From assembly GCA_003254885.1 (NCBI GenBank), contig QANT01000952.1:1-64000 (forward strand): a DNA stretch of 64,000 nt. Direction: 5' to 3'. The notes under the pieces were generated by a model, which saw only the letters and a program-made list of their open reading frames with translations, was not told the origin of the DNA and did not search any database. How positions within the stretch are numbered: position 1 is the first letter of the stretch; every line of letters begins with the position of its first letter. Of this stretch, positions 1 through 10,576 are shown one piece after another. This DNA comes from Purshia tridentata (taxonomy: Eukaryota > Streptophyta > Magnoliopsida > Rosales > Rosaceae). The position numbers were made by a program, and so were the translations under genes.

Positions 1-235
1 AAAAAAAAAGCACCGGAGTACGTACATTCATTTATTAAAATTAGAATAGCAAACACCGTGAAACCAAAAAACAAAGTAAATGAGATAAATAATTGAATTG
101 AATTCTAGGAATTAGCATTCTTTGTGTTTGTTGATCGTGATTATTCTCTTTGTTTCATTTTTTTTAGCACGTGCACTTCTTTTCTTGTTTGATTTTCGAT
201 TCCACATGCAGTTGTCTAGGAGCTTACTTGGATTT

Positions 236-594
236 AATTTGGAACATGTGTTTAATTGTGCTCTGAAATATTCGAGTTTTTATTTAATGATATATTTCCT
301 AATATAAATTATTTAAATATTAAGTCCGAAATCTTGCATATTTAGTCATAAGCACGTCCAAAATCGGAGAAATTTGTGTGCCTCTATAGCATATATTAAG
401 CCTACCGTGTAAAAAATTTGGAACATGTGTTTAATTGTGCTCTGAAATATTCGAGTTTTTATTTAATGATATATTTCTTAATATAAATTATTTAAATATT
501 AAGTCCGAAATCTTGCATATTTAGTCATAAGCACGTCCAAAATCGGAGAAATTTGTGTGCCTCTATAGCATATATTAAGCCTACCGTGTAAAAA
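236..594. repeat. 179-bp direct tandem duplication
   Basis: Two head-to-tail copies, about 236-414 and 415-594, read the same except for one clear substitution (near 298 versus 477, ccta versus ctta). Each begins with aatttggaacatg and ends with cctaccgtgtaaaaa. No gene is visible in it. It lies 380 bp beyond the 3' end of the endoglucanase gene. The near-identity implies a recent duplication or an assembly duplication. Confidence 0.95.
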
Positions 595-976
595 CGATGA
601 TATAAACATTGAAGAAATTTCTTAAACGAAGAGTGAAAGGAATAATTTCATTTATTTTTTACAAACTCAAAGCCATACTTTAAAATTTTACATATAACAA
701 ACCCCGGTCCTCTTATTCTCTTTTAAAAAGCCACAAACAAATAATTCTCAAAAAAAAAAAAAAGGATAAAAAGTTAAAAGTCTCAACAAATTTTGGTGAC
801 TCCAAAAACCTATAACAGTGTAATTAAAATTCAAGCCTCTTCTCTCTTGTCTCCTAAGATGAGAGACACTTTAATTAATTTGTTTCCTTCCCTTTTTTTT
901 CAATTTCTGATGTGGTTTATGTACAAATTATTGATCGATCTGTGTTTGAGCTGTATCAAATTTGGGCCAATAAGGA

Positions 977-3900
977 TTAGGGATTAGCCACAAAGTATGC
1001 CAAAACACCAACAAATGGTGCATTAATGTAAGTGGTTGGTTCTGACTTCCTAAAATCAGCACGATCATCATCATAAACATCATCTTCTCCAGGACCTCCC
1101 ACTAGGGCTCCAACCAAGACATTAGGGTTAGGATTTGAGGAGTTGAAGTACACTGACCCTTCCTTGCAAGCAATGGGTTGGGGATGGTCCTTCACGGAAG
1201 GTAACGACGATCCACGATGATGAATACGTTGTGGGAAATGGTCACTATACCCAACCATGTATGACATGCCCATTGGATTGTTACCCAAAATGTAATCAAC
1301 CTGCTTCTTAGCAATGGCTCGGAGCGACGTAGGGCTGACATTTATGTTCCCGCAGTTGAGAGATTGCGAGGTTCGTGACAAGTAATTGGCATAAACCAGA
1401 AGTAAGAATGTGATGGAAGTTACATGTTGTAGATTGCTGCCCCCGGGCTTGTAAATGAGGCCTCCGGGGGTGTACTCTATGTGGGAGGACGATGAGTCGG
1501 GTATTAAGGTGCACATGAAGCTGTCAGCCGATGCCTTGTAGGACTCAAGAGTGTACATGTTGCCTTCTAGGACTGCCTAAAAATGAAGAGTTTATGGTTT
1601 TCATAGAGTTAGATTTATGTACTAATTTAATTAGCCCATTTTGGTACACTTATAGTCTAAAAGGATGTTGTTTTAGAAATGAATACAATATTAGGACAAA
1701 AAAATTATTCTTTCGATATAATTTAATTAATCTGACCTTGGAGATTAGAACATTTAAGCCAGCATGCTTGTTGTCCCACCCAAATTCGTTTATATTTTCT
1801 TCGGCACCAAGAGTTTTGCCATTGTTTTGTATGTAATCTAGATAACCACCATCCTGAGTGACCCTACTCAGCCATGCTGCTCCCCATAGCAACTCGTCCT
1901 GTCAAACACCACAAAATTAATACAAATCCAAATAAGTATTGATGCATGTTGATATTTTAAAATACTACATTAGAAATTTTTTTTGATAAAATAAAGGTTT
2001 TAGTTTATAAATAATTGATACTAGGGAGTGACAAACTGAGTTTTCATAATAATATTATATTATTCCCTTTGAAAAATCATATCATATGTATAATTTGGAG
2101 TAAAAGTCATGGATTGTGGGGTTGGACTTACTTGGTACCCATCAAAATCACAATAAAATGGGCAGACACCATCTCTAACATTAGAATTGTCACTGTAAGC
2201 TCCTCTATAAGTGTCAGCCAACTCAAAGGCCTTCCTGGCATTTCTCAACAATGTGTCCGAGTATCCGGGGTCCGAGGACCGGAACGCCATTGACGCTGCT
2301 GCTAGAGCCGCCGCTGTCTCCCCAGCAACGTCCGATGCCGGATTGGGCGAGTCCACGGCATAAACAGTCCTGGCTGTGTCCATATCTTCTGGTCTTTCCC
2401 AGCAATTGTGGTCTATGATTGGGTCCCCAACCTATTCCATTAAGTACAAATTAAGTTAATTAAACCCACACAAATATTGCCAATTAATACTAATCATTAA
2501 TTAGTGGGGTAACTGTATACACGCGCATTCTCTGCGCGTTGGACTTGGTATGTTGAGAACAATTTGTGTTCTATCTATGTGGAGCATAAAGCTTGATGAA
2601 GACATTATTGATTGATTGTATGATTTTGTATGCATTCTCATGCAAGTCACGGACTTTGAGGTGTAAAAGTTGTATGGATATTATAGTCTACCATCCACTC
2701 ATCACATGATTAAGACAATTGGCAAGCTTGGATTATTAAGTTAATTCCTAGAGTACTCTAATGATTCAAGGTTTCATATAGAGAAAACTACAACGGTGGA
2801 AACAGAATTGCAAGTATGTCACTCCTTTGAGGGTGTGTGACCTCTTCATCTACCTAGAGATGTGTTAATTGGTTCTAATAATGGGTAAGGTTCAAAAAAA
2901 TAAATGGGTCTGTTATGAGTAGCTAGAAGTGTTTACCATTCAAAATTAATGACATTAATATTGTGATTATTGACCTTTGGATTTCTATACTTAATGCAGA
3001 AAATTATTAGAAAGTGTTATTTAACTATAATTTCAAAAACAAATACTATAGTTTTAGATTTCAATCGATGTGGTACATATAGTATTTCATGTAAATAAGA
3101 AAACCTTCAAAGTGGGGAAACCTAATGTGTAAAGCATAACAAAGTAAAGATACTTGATGCTTGTGAATAAGAGGAAGCTACATCTTGATAGTTCATCAAT
3201 TTCGATAAACTCAAAGGACTGGATTCTACTAAAAACTTGTTAACTAGGGAGATGCAATGCACACATTTCAAAGGGATCGTCAAAATAAATATAAAAACTT
3301 TCCCAACCCTTCAGATTTTCTAGATAAAACTGGGGCCACAGCAGCCCAAAGGGTCAAATTAATACCTGACAACCCAAGAAGTCACTCACCTAGTCCACAC
3401 AACTTACATTCTGGGCATGAATCAAATTCTTCCTATTATCTCAACTCATAATTTAATATATTAATTTTTAGATTCATGCACTTCTTAATTGGTTAAAAGA
3501 AATATCTACAAAATTAAGCAGATATTTCATGTGTTTATTTCTTTGGGGTAAATAAGTTTGCATGATTCAAATAATATTAGTTTAGAATTACAACTAAAGA
3601 CATTAACTATTCCCACCCACTCCCCTACCCAAAACCCACCGCAACCACCCACTTAAAACACCTTTTTTGCGACCTTACCTGCACAAAAATCCTGTTGGGC
3701 TGAGACACAGTCTTGAGCAAGTAATCCGTGGCCCAACGAATCGCCACCAGAGCATTTCTCAGCTCACCCCCCGGCATCAACTCACCGAACTCAATCACAC
3801 TCCACGCCAGCATTGTGGTCGTGAAGGCCATCGGGAAATGGAACTTGACGTTGTCCCCGGCATCGTAGTAGCCGCCAGTGAGGTCGGTGTTGTACGTCCA

Positions 3901-4092
3901 GCCATCACTCAGACCTGAGTCCGCGCGCCAAGCTTGGCGCTGGTCGCGCGGAAGCACACCTGAGCGCTGGCCCTCGAAGAAGAGGATGGCCTTGGACAAT
4001 GCGTCCCGGTAGTCATGACTTGTTGCAAAATTCGGGAGTTGTATAGTTAGGAGAAGAAGAAAACCAAGAAAATGAGAGAATGAGAGCCTCAT
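977..4092 (-). CDS. Endo-beta-1,4-glucanase, glycosyl hydrolase family 9 (secreted, class B type)
   Basis: Four exons on the minus strand: 4092-3679, 2431-2132, 1898-1737 and 1576-977, all GT-AG and in phase, giving 491 aa. The family hydrolyses beta-1,4-glucan in the plant cell wall. The product starts with a signal peptide (about residues 1-25) and then a single GH9 domain without a C-terminal CBM49, hence class B rather than KORRIGAN-type (no N-terminal membrane anchor) or class C. Catalytic features are visible: GGYYDAGDN (nucleophile/base Asp pair, about 77-80), RIHHRGSS (His 412 region) and the C-terminal [14 protein letters not shown] with the acid Glu near 471. [12 protein letters not shown] and [11 protein letters not shown] are family hallmarks. 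The start was chosen at the ATG directly preceding the signal peptide; an in-frame upstream ATG at 4191 would bury it. Length fits the family (about 490). Which of the several paralogues it is cannot be settled here. Confidence 0.95.
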
Positions 4093-4194
4093 TATCTTGT
4101 TTTTTTCCAAGTGGGGTTGGTTTTTTTTGGTGGGTTTAGTAATGGTGTTTAGTGTGCGGTTTGATTTGGTTGGGTATGGTGAGTGATGCATTGT

Positions 4195-4201
4195 TTATAT
4201 A
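4195..4201 (-). promoter_or_regulatory. Probable TATA box of the endoglucanase gene
   Basis: Read on the minus strand this is TATATAA, about 105 bp upstream of the ATG at 4092. That gives a 5' leader of roughly 70-80 bp. The position and match are typical, but no transcription start is shown by the sequence. Confidence 0.6.
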
Positions 4202-4231
4202 TGGGGCGATATGGGGGGTTAGTGTCACGGG

Positions 4232-4255
4232 GAAGAGAGAGAGAGAGAGAGAGAG
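4232..4255. repeat. GA/CT microsatellite in the endoglucanase promoter
   Basis: An uninterrupted run of about 11 GA units sits 30 bp upstream of the TATA box (a CT run on the gene's sense strand). It is likely to vary in length between alleles. Confidence 0.9.
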
Positions 4256-4822
4256 GCGTATAAGTGCCGACAGGGGACTAAAGAGTGTCAGTGAGAGTCA
4301 CATGCCTTGCACAAAATGAAATGGGGATTGACAGATTATGTGATCAGTGCACAATACTCTTAACATTATGCTTTTTTTTGTGGGGACAAAGTGCTAATTT
4401 AAAGTAAGAGGGTGGTTTTTTTTATTCCATTTTTCTGTTTTAAGTTTGGGATTAAATTGGGGAATGAGGATTAATTCTTCCAACAAAATTATCATACAAG
4501 TGAAGTGAGACAACTAAAGGCGTGTGTGGTTCACAAAATATACGTTTTTGTCTTCGAATTCAAGCTTAGTGGATCTTCTTGAGTTTGCTTAGATGGTGTA
4601 GTTGGGATCTTTTGTTTATATTTTCGTAGTAGTATTTTTTGTTTTGGTAAATAAACGTGTATGAAAGAAAGGAATTGTGTGACTAAAAAGTTAGTGTAAT
4701 TGCTTTACATTGATTAAGTGATTATGCAAAATTGAATAGGAATATGCTATTAAGTTGCATCCACACCCATATGTGTCTAGAAAGTAATAATAGCAACAAT
4801 ATAGCGTAGTAGAGGACGAGAG

Positions 4823-5880
4823 ATGTGAACTTTCAACAAATGGGATCAGAACTAGTTTTTTGGTTAGGACGCATGACACATGATCATTATTCAAAGTGAA
4901 ATAAACACAGTCAAATGCCAACTCAATTAACCAATAAATGGAGGAGCTTAGACAAAATTCCTAGAGCCTAAGTTAGGTGAAGCAAACACCTAATTTATGG
5001 TCAAAATGAGTTTGAGGTAGAGTCATAAGGATCAAATTAAGGTGACCCCTAATAGTATTTATGGTCAAAATTATATCGCTTTAATCATCATATTTACTTT
5101 TATTTGTATGTAATATAAATCATAAATACAAAATTCTAAACATTCAATCGGTATAAACTTGATCACATCTTTCTCATCATAATTATGATAAATATCTAGT
5201 CGTATACTCGTATTTCGTTATGAGTTCAGTTTTACACCCATCGTGAATGCGGCAATGAAGCAATTAAATTTGAGTTCTCAAAGTCCCTTGCTCCAACTTC
5301 CAAGCAACCGAACAAGGCCTAAAGCTAAGGACAATGCTTGGGTCCTCAAGCTTGAGGACCAACCTTGTCCTCAAGCCCGCCAAAAATCATAATTCTGTCA
5401 TGCCGGCTCAAGATCAAAACCGTTCAATTTTTAGATCACCTAATAAAGATCATTTCTGAAAAAAATCAACTCAATCGGAAATCGTTTGATTGTATAACTG
5501 TTAACGAATAGATACATAGTTTGTTCTTTTAACTATGACCTTATATTTATTCGTTGACAATTGTACAACCAAACGATTTCCGATTGAGTTGATTTTTTGT
5601 AGAGATGATCTTTATTAGGTAATCTAAAAATTGAACGGTTCTGATTTTGAACCGGTATTTCGGAATTATGATTTTTGACGGGCTTGAGGACAAAGTTGGT
5701 CCTCAAGCTTGAGGACCCAAGCATTTTTCTAAAGCTAATGTGATTTTCTGATGGAGCTACTGAGCTACTGAGCTACAAAGAGAAAGTATTTGGACACTAT
5801 TTCGAGTAATGTGATAAGATAAGAGTAGCTCATAGTGTTACCTTTTTACACATGTTATTTGTTATCATCAATTGTTTTTT
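4823..5880. repeat. Segmental duplication, copy 1 (carries a MITE)
   Basis: This stretch resembles 6340-6960 over a series of shared blocks in the same order: gcatgacacatgatcatta, agttcagttttacaccca, acttccaagcaaccgaacaa, gagctactgagct and a closing gttacctttt. The copies are clearly diverged, with many substitutions. This copy is longer mainly because of the 401-bp insertion at 5329-5729. No coding sequence is visible in either copy. Confidence 0.8.
5329..5729. mobile_element. Foldback MITE, Mutator-like (9-bp target duplication)
   Basis: A 401-bp element built as two long inverted arms, about 5329-5511 and 5547-5729, around a loop of about 35 bp. The outer arms share ATGCTTGGGTCCTCAAGC and its reverse complement. 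It is flanked by the 9-bp direct repeat taaagctaa at 5320-5328 and 5730-5738. The related copy of this locus has that 9-mer once (6794-6802) and no insert, which is an empty-site comparison. A 9-bp duplication with long terminal inverted repeats is typical of Mutator-derived MITEs. There is no transposase, so it is non-autonomous. Confidence 0.88.
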
Positions 5881-6339
5881 AATAGATAACGATGCGTAAG
5901 TTCATTTCAAATTTCATTTTTCAACTTTTTAACATGTTAAAAAAGCTTTGTGGGCGTTTTAATACTCACAAAAAATATACATTGTTACTGTATGTTAGTG
6001 ATAACGTACTATATGTGATTGTACTACTACTGGCCAACAATAACAATTGTATTTTTTATTTTTATTTTTTTTCCCTCTTTTGGACTTTTGTGTATTGTTT
6101 TCTTTTAGTTGTGTATTAACATTTATCAAGTAAAGTGTAAAGAAAAACCATGTAAACGACTTTGCTTTGTACATAAATGTGGATTATTATTGACAAACAG
6201 TGATAACCGCATTATAGACAACTATACAAGAAATCAAAGAGTACAAAGAGATATAGGACAGATTCTTTTCCACCCCCATAAACATGCATCTAAAACGGTT
6301 AAGTTAGGAACAATATTAATACGTACAACGTGGAGGATT

Positions 6340-6960
6340 GAGATGCTTGAGCTCTCAATAAGTAGTATCAAAACCAATTGTTTTGTTGAAATGCATGACA
6401 CATGATCATTATAAGCAAATTGTCAAATGCCAATTCGATTGACCAATAGATAGATCAGCTCAAAGAAAATTTCTAGAGCTCCAATTAGGTGGAGAAAACT
6501 CCTAATTGAGTTTGAGGTGGAATATACATTGTATATCACCTTATACATCAAAAATACTTTTATTTGTAATATAAATCATAAATACAAAACTCTAACGACA
6601 TTTAACTCTGAATTGTAAATATAATATCAAACCATTAAATAATCAGAGTCCTATTTCATCTACATATATATATACTGAAATGCATATAGGGTGTTTGAGT
6701 TCAGTTTTACACCCATTGTGAATGCATGCATCGACTAAATTCTAGATTTCAAGGCCCTTGTTCCGACTTCCAAGCAACCGAACAAGGCCTAATTAAAGCT
6801 AATGTAATTTTGTGCCGGAGCTACTGAGCTGCAAAAGGAAAGTATATATATATACATATATATGGACACAATTGCAGTAGTATATGATAGGCTAGCTAAT
6901 AGGGTTACCTTTTTTCCCATGTGAAATTGACATGTTATATGCTCTCATCCATAATTTTAA
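6340..6960. repeat. Segmental duplication, copy 2 (empty MITE site)
   Basis: This is the diverged partner of 4823-5880 in the same orientation, about 1 kb away. It retains the uninterrupted target taaagctaa at 6794-6802, where the other copy carries the foldback element. It also contains a short TA-rich run (about 6842-6861). No gene is visible. Confidence 0.8.
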
Positions 6961-7597
6961 TTCCCAAACCAAAAGAAAAAAAAGAGTTTATATGTCTAAT
7001 TCCCAAAATAACATTTCTGATTTCTTTCTTTTAACACACATACATAAAGACTACGAGTACAAAGAGATATATGCAGAAAAGATTCTTATCTCCTTGTCCA
7101 AGGCAGCCAAGAAGGGCGGTGCTTACGCTCAACATCATGCGCTTTTAGTGAAAGTGTGAAACTAGTACTTTTGTTAGTTTGTGGAATATAATTTGCTTGA
7201 AATGGGACTAAGAATTAATGGCTGTTGAAAACAAAAGAAAAAGTGCTTTGGGAATTAGGTTCTGCTCTGTCTCATTTAGTTCATCCTCAAACTGTTAAAC
7301 ATAAGCAAGGCTGGTCATGAGATCGAGAGACTTTGATTTTAGTACTTTTTGTTTGGAGATGAAAATTTTTAACACGACATAATAACATGGGATCAACCCG
7401 ATACGAATTCAAGTTAACTCATATATCACACTATCCACTAACATGAATATTAAATGAGTTGAGTTCGATTTTGACAAGATACATCCGTTTAATTAAGTAC
7501 TATTATTATGACGAAAATGACTTTCTTATTTCTTAATATGTCTTGTATGAAGTATTGAACAAATACATAACTTTTGCTATGATTTTACTATAGTAAC

Positions 7598-8102
7598 AAG
7601 TTTAAGTAGATTTTTCTATATTAAAATGTACATCACACCATTGGATGTCATATACACCTCCATATGTCATTGGGATGACTCAAGGTGCACTTTGTAATGC
7701 CTGATGTGACCCTTCAAAGGCCTCAAGACCCACCTTCTGACTTTACTATTATGAAGTTTACATAGATTTTTTCTGTATTAACGTGCACATTACATCTCTG
7801 AATTTCACGTACACCTCAAAATGTCACAAGGTGCATATCTCGAAACCTTGGAATGACTTAAGGTGTACCTTGTGATGCACGTAACCCTTTAAAGGCCTCA
7901 ATGCCCACCCTGTGATCTTATTATTATCAAGTTTAAGTAAATTTTTATGTATCAATGTGTACATTACATTTCTAATAAATTTCATATACACCTTAGAACG
8001 TCACAAAGTGCGTATCTTGAAACCTTGAGATGACGAGATGCACTTTGTGATGCCTTGTGTGACCCTTCAAAGGCCTCAAGGCTAGGCCCACCCTGCGATG
8101 CC
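7598..8102. repeat. Degenerate tandem array, three units of about 156-175 bp
   Basis: Units start at about 7598, 7754 and 7929. Each runs aagttta, a T-rich block, a block around tgtacattacat, then gtgacccttcaaaggcctca or close to it, and a closing ccacc. The first unit lacks about 20 bp that the others have. Downstream, 8090-8220 continues as short loose repeats around ccaccatgcgatgc. The units are diverged, so the array is old, and it has no open coding capacity. Confidence 0.8.
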
Positions 8103-10310
8103 TCAACATCCACCATGCAATCTCTAGTCCACCATGCGATGCAATAACATCAACAATGTGATGCCTCAAGTCCACTCTGCGATATCTCACCATCCACCTT
8201 GCAAATGTCTCAATGTGTACCTTAAAATGAAATGTATAAGTGATAGTCCGTGATATATGTGAGTCAACCCAAATACTATATATATGATCAATAGAGAGGT
8301 TGAGTAGATGTGGGGTCATTTAATATGATCAATTAGAAGACTCAAGTTTGAGCACAAAATGCATGCATATGTGTCTGTTTGTCAATGTGCGTATATATGG
8401 ATATATAGATGGATGTAAAGAGCCTTTTATCCAAGGAAGATAATGCTGATGTCCATGGATCAAGCTTATATCAACAATTTGACATATCAAATTAAGAAAG
8501 GTATCGTTTATGACTTTAGTGTTAAGACTCATTTTGCATATGACCAAACTTGAACATAAGAGCTCATTAATGCAAGCATATGTATTGGGTGAACTTTATT
8601 CAACTATAACTAGAAAAAATTTCTTGGAAAAATTAGAAAAAAAAAAGGGAAAAATTCATCAAATTGCCGTCATCTTTCTTGGGACTCCCCTAAGACTGGT
8701 TTTTATACCCAAAAAAAAAGAAGGGTACTTTTCACTTTTCATTTTTCTGTCTTCAGTTTTCATAAATGTCGGTCAGCATGTATGGTCATGGTACAAAACC
8801 AGTGAACATATTATAACACCTTGTTATTATTAATTATTTCTTTATATATATACATATATATTATTATCAGTGCTTGTAAGCCAAACAACAAAAATAATGA
8901 TTACACCATGTTTGCACAGATAGACTAGGTGAATGTGATCGTATGGCACACCAATTGTTTGTGGGGGCAACATTGCCGCCATTTGATAACAGATGAATCC
9001 AATTCTTATGCGATTCACTAGCTTTGAATTAAACAATTTTCAGTTCTGTATGTACCCTGACTCTTGTGTACTGTAAAGTGGTCTGCATAGATTATTATCC
9101 ATCTATGATAAGTTAAACAATTAATATGCATATATAAATATTGAATTATTTTGTTCTAGATAATGGTATAACAAAATAATATTATATTATTAGACTGATT
9201 TTTTTTTTAGTTGGGTTAACTATTTACTCAATGTTTGGTCTAGATTTACAATAAGACAAGAAAATATGTATGCACTAAATCTTCGACACTTTATACGCAT
9301 ATTATGCGTTTTTTGAGTAATTATTGTGTCTGATAAACCCTACGTGGCATATTTACCATATAACTCAAGAAAAAGGATCCCCTACCTGTTGGTGTTGGTG
9401 GTTATATATATATATATATTTTTTTTTCCATTTTCCATTTTTTCTTTACAATCAATTTGCTTTTGCAAGTGGAATCCGCATGACGGTCCAATTAATTGCA
9501 TGTATATATGGGTGAGGGTGGTGCTTGCTTTTCTGCAAATGTATTAGGTAACAGTCAGGCTGATGCTTGGATGAGTGAAGTATATAACTGTTATCAGTTG
9601 GGGATAGGAAAAAGTTGATGAATCTTTATGACACTTTGTTAAAGGGGCTTGTGATGGGTGGGTGACTTTGCCATAGTTACAAGTTAAAGACAGTCCTTTA
9701 TTTCTAGGCTTCTAGCGACCCAAAAACAGATAATAATAATAATATAAAAAATGTTGAAAGAGTCTGTTAATTAAACTTCTTTTCTACAACCACGTTTCTT
9801 CTCAATCAATGCAAATGAGAAATTCAAATTTGGGTAACTAAATACATGTTAGTTCCCAAGTACAAATAGTTTGAATCCCTTTTTTCTCATTATTGTTTGA
9901 TATAAAATAAAAAAAATAAAAAGAAGTAGATGTCCGATTTATAATGTTAGTGTACTCTGATTATGTCCGATCTATAGTGTTAGTGTACCCAGTAGTACCA
10001 GTACCCCCCACTGTGTTTAAATGTGAGAGAACTGAAAAACGTTGGCATTGAAATGTGAGTAGTTGGCAGCTTAATATAATTCAAGCAAGACATAACAGCC
10101 TCTAAACCTAGACTCTGAAACTAAAGATGCCCAGTTGTGCCTATGTGCTCAAAACAGGTTCCTTCCCACTTTTAAGAATTATACTAGTTAAATATTAGGC
10201 CCACAGTAGTTCTCCAGCCAGCTTCCAGTTGCCAAAACAATTCCATGACCTCCATTAGAGCACAGCATTGTGAACACCAAGTCACCAAGCACACAAAGAA
10301 GAAATTAAAA
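8103..10310. other. Gene-free spacer
   Basis: AT-rich intergenic DNA between the tandem array and the 3' side of the zinc-knuckle gene. It contains short TA runs (about 8845-8862 and 9403-9418) and homopolymers. I see no conserved protein, tRNA or long repeat. The rightmost 250 bases probably include the 3' UTR of the minus-strand gene. Confidence 0.6.
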
Positions 10311-10576
10311 ACATAAATTTGCAGTCATCATATCATCAGGCAACACAAATAATTAGCATACAGTTTTTATTTGTAGCTGCCAAAAATTCAGAAATAATCA
10401 TACTAAGTCAATCAAGTTCTAATGCAAAAACAATACTCCGCATTAACAGAACCACATCCTACGAAATAGTCTCAATCCGACTCCTCATCATCTTAAGTTT
10501 CAATCTTCAATCTAAAACCTAAATCAAAACAATTGTTCAAGGCAAAAGGTAAATGCAGTCGTTGATCTTCCACTTA

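Noticed and set aside
3257-3451. A 64-aa plus-strand frame inside endoglucanase intron 1
   Set aside because: Short, antisense, no recognisable domain and no splice support.
5892-6405. Two neighbouring plus-strand frames between the duplicated segments
   Set aside because: Composition is that of translated AT-rich DNA (Phe/Tyr/Leu-rich), with no homology I recognise.
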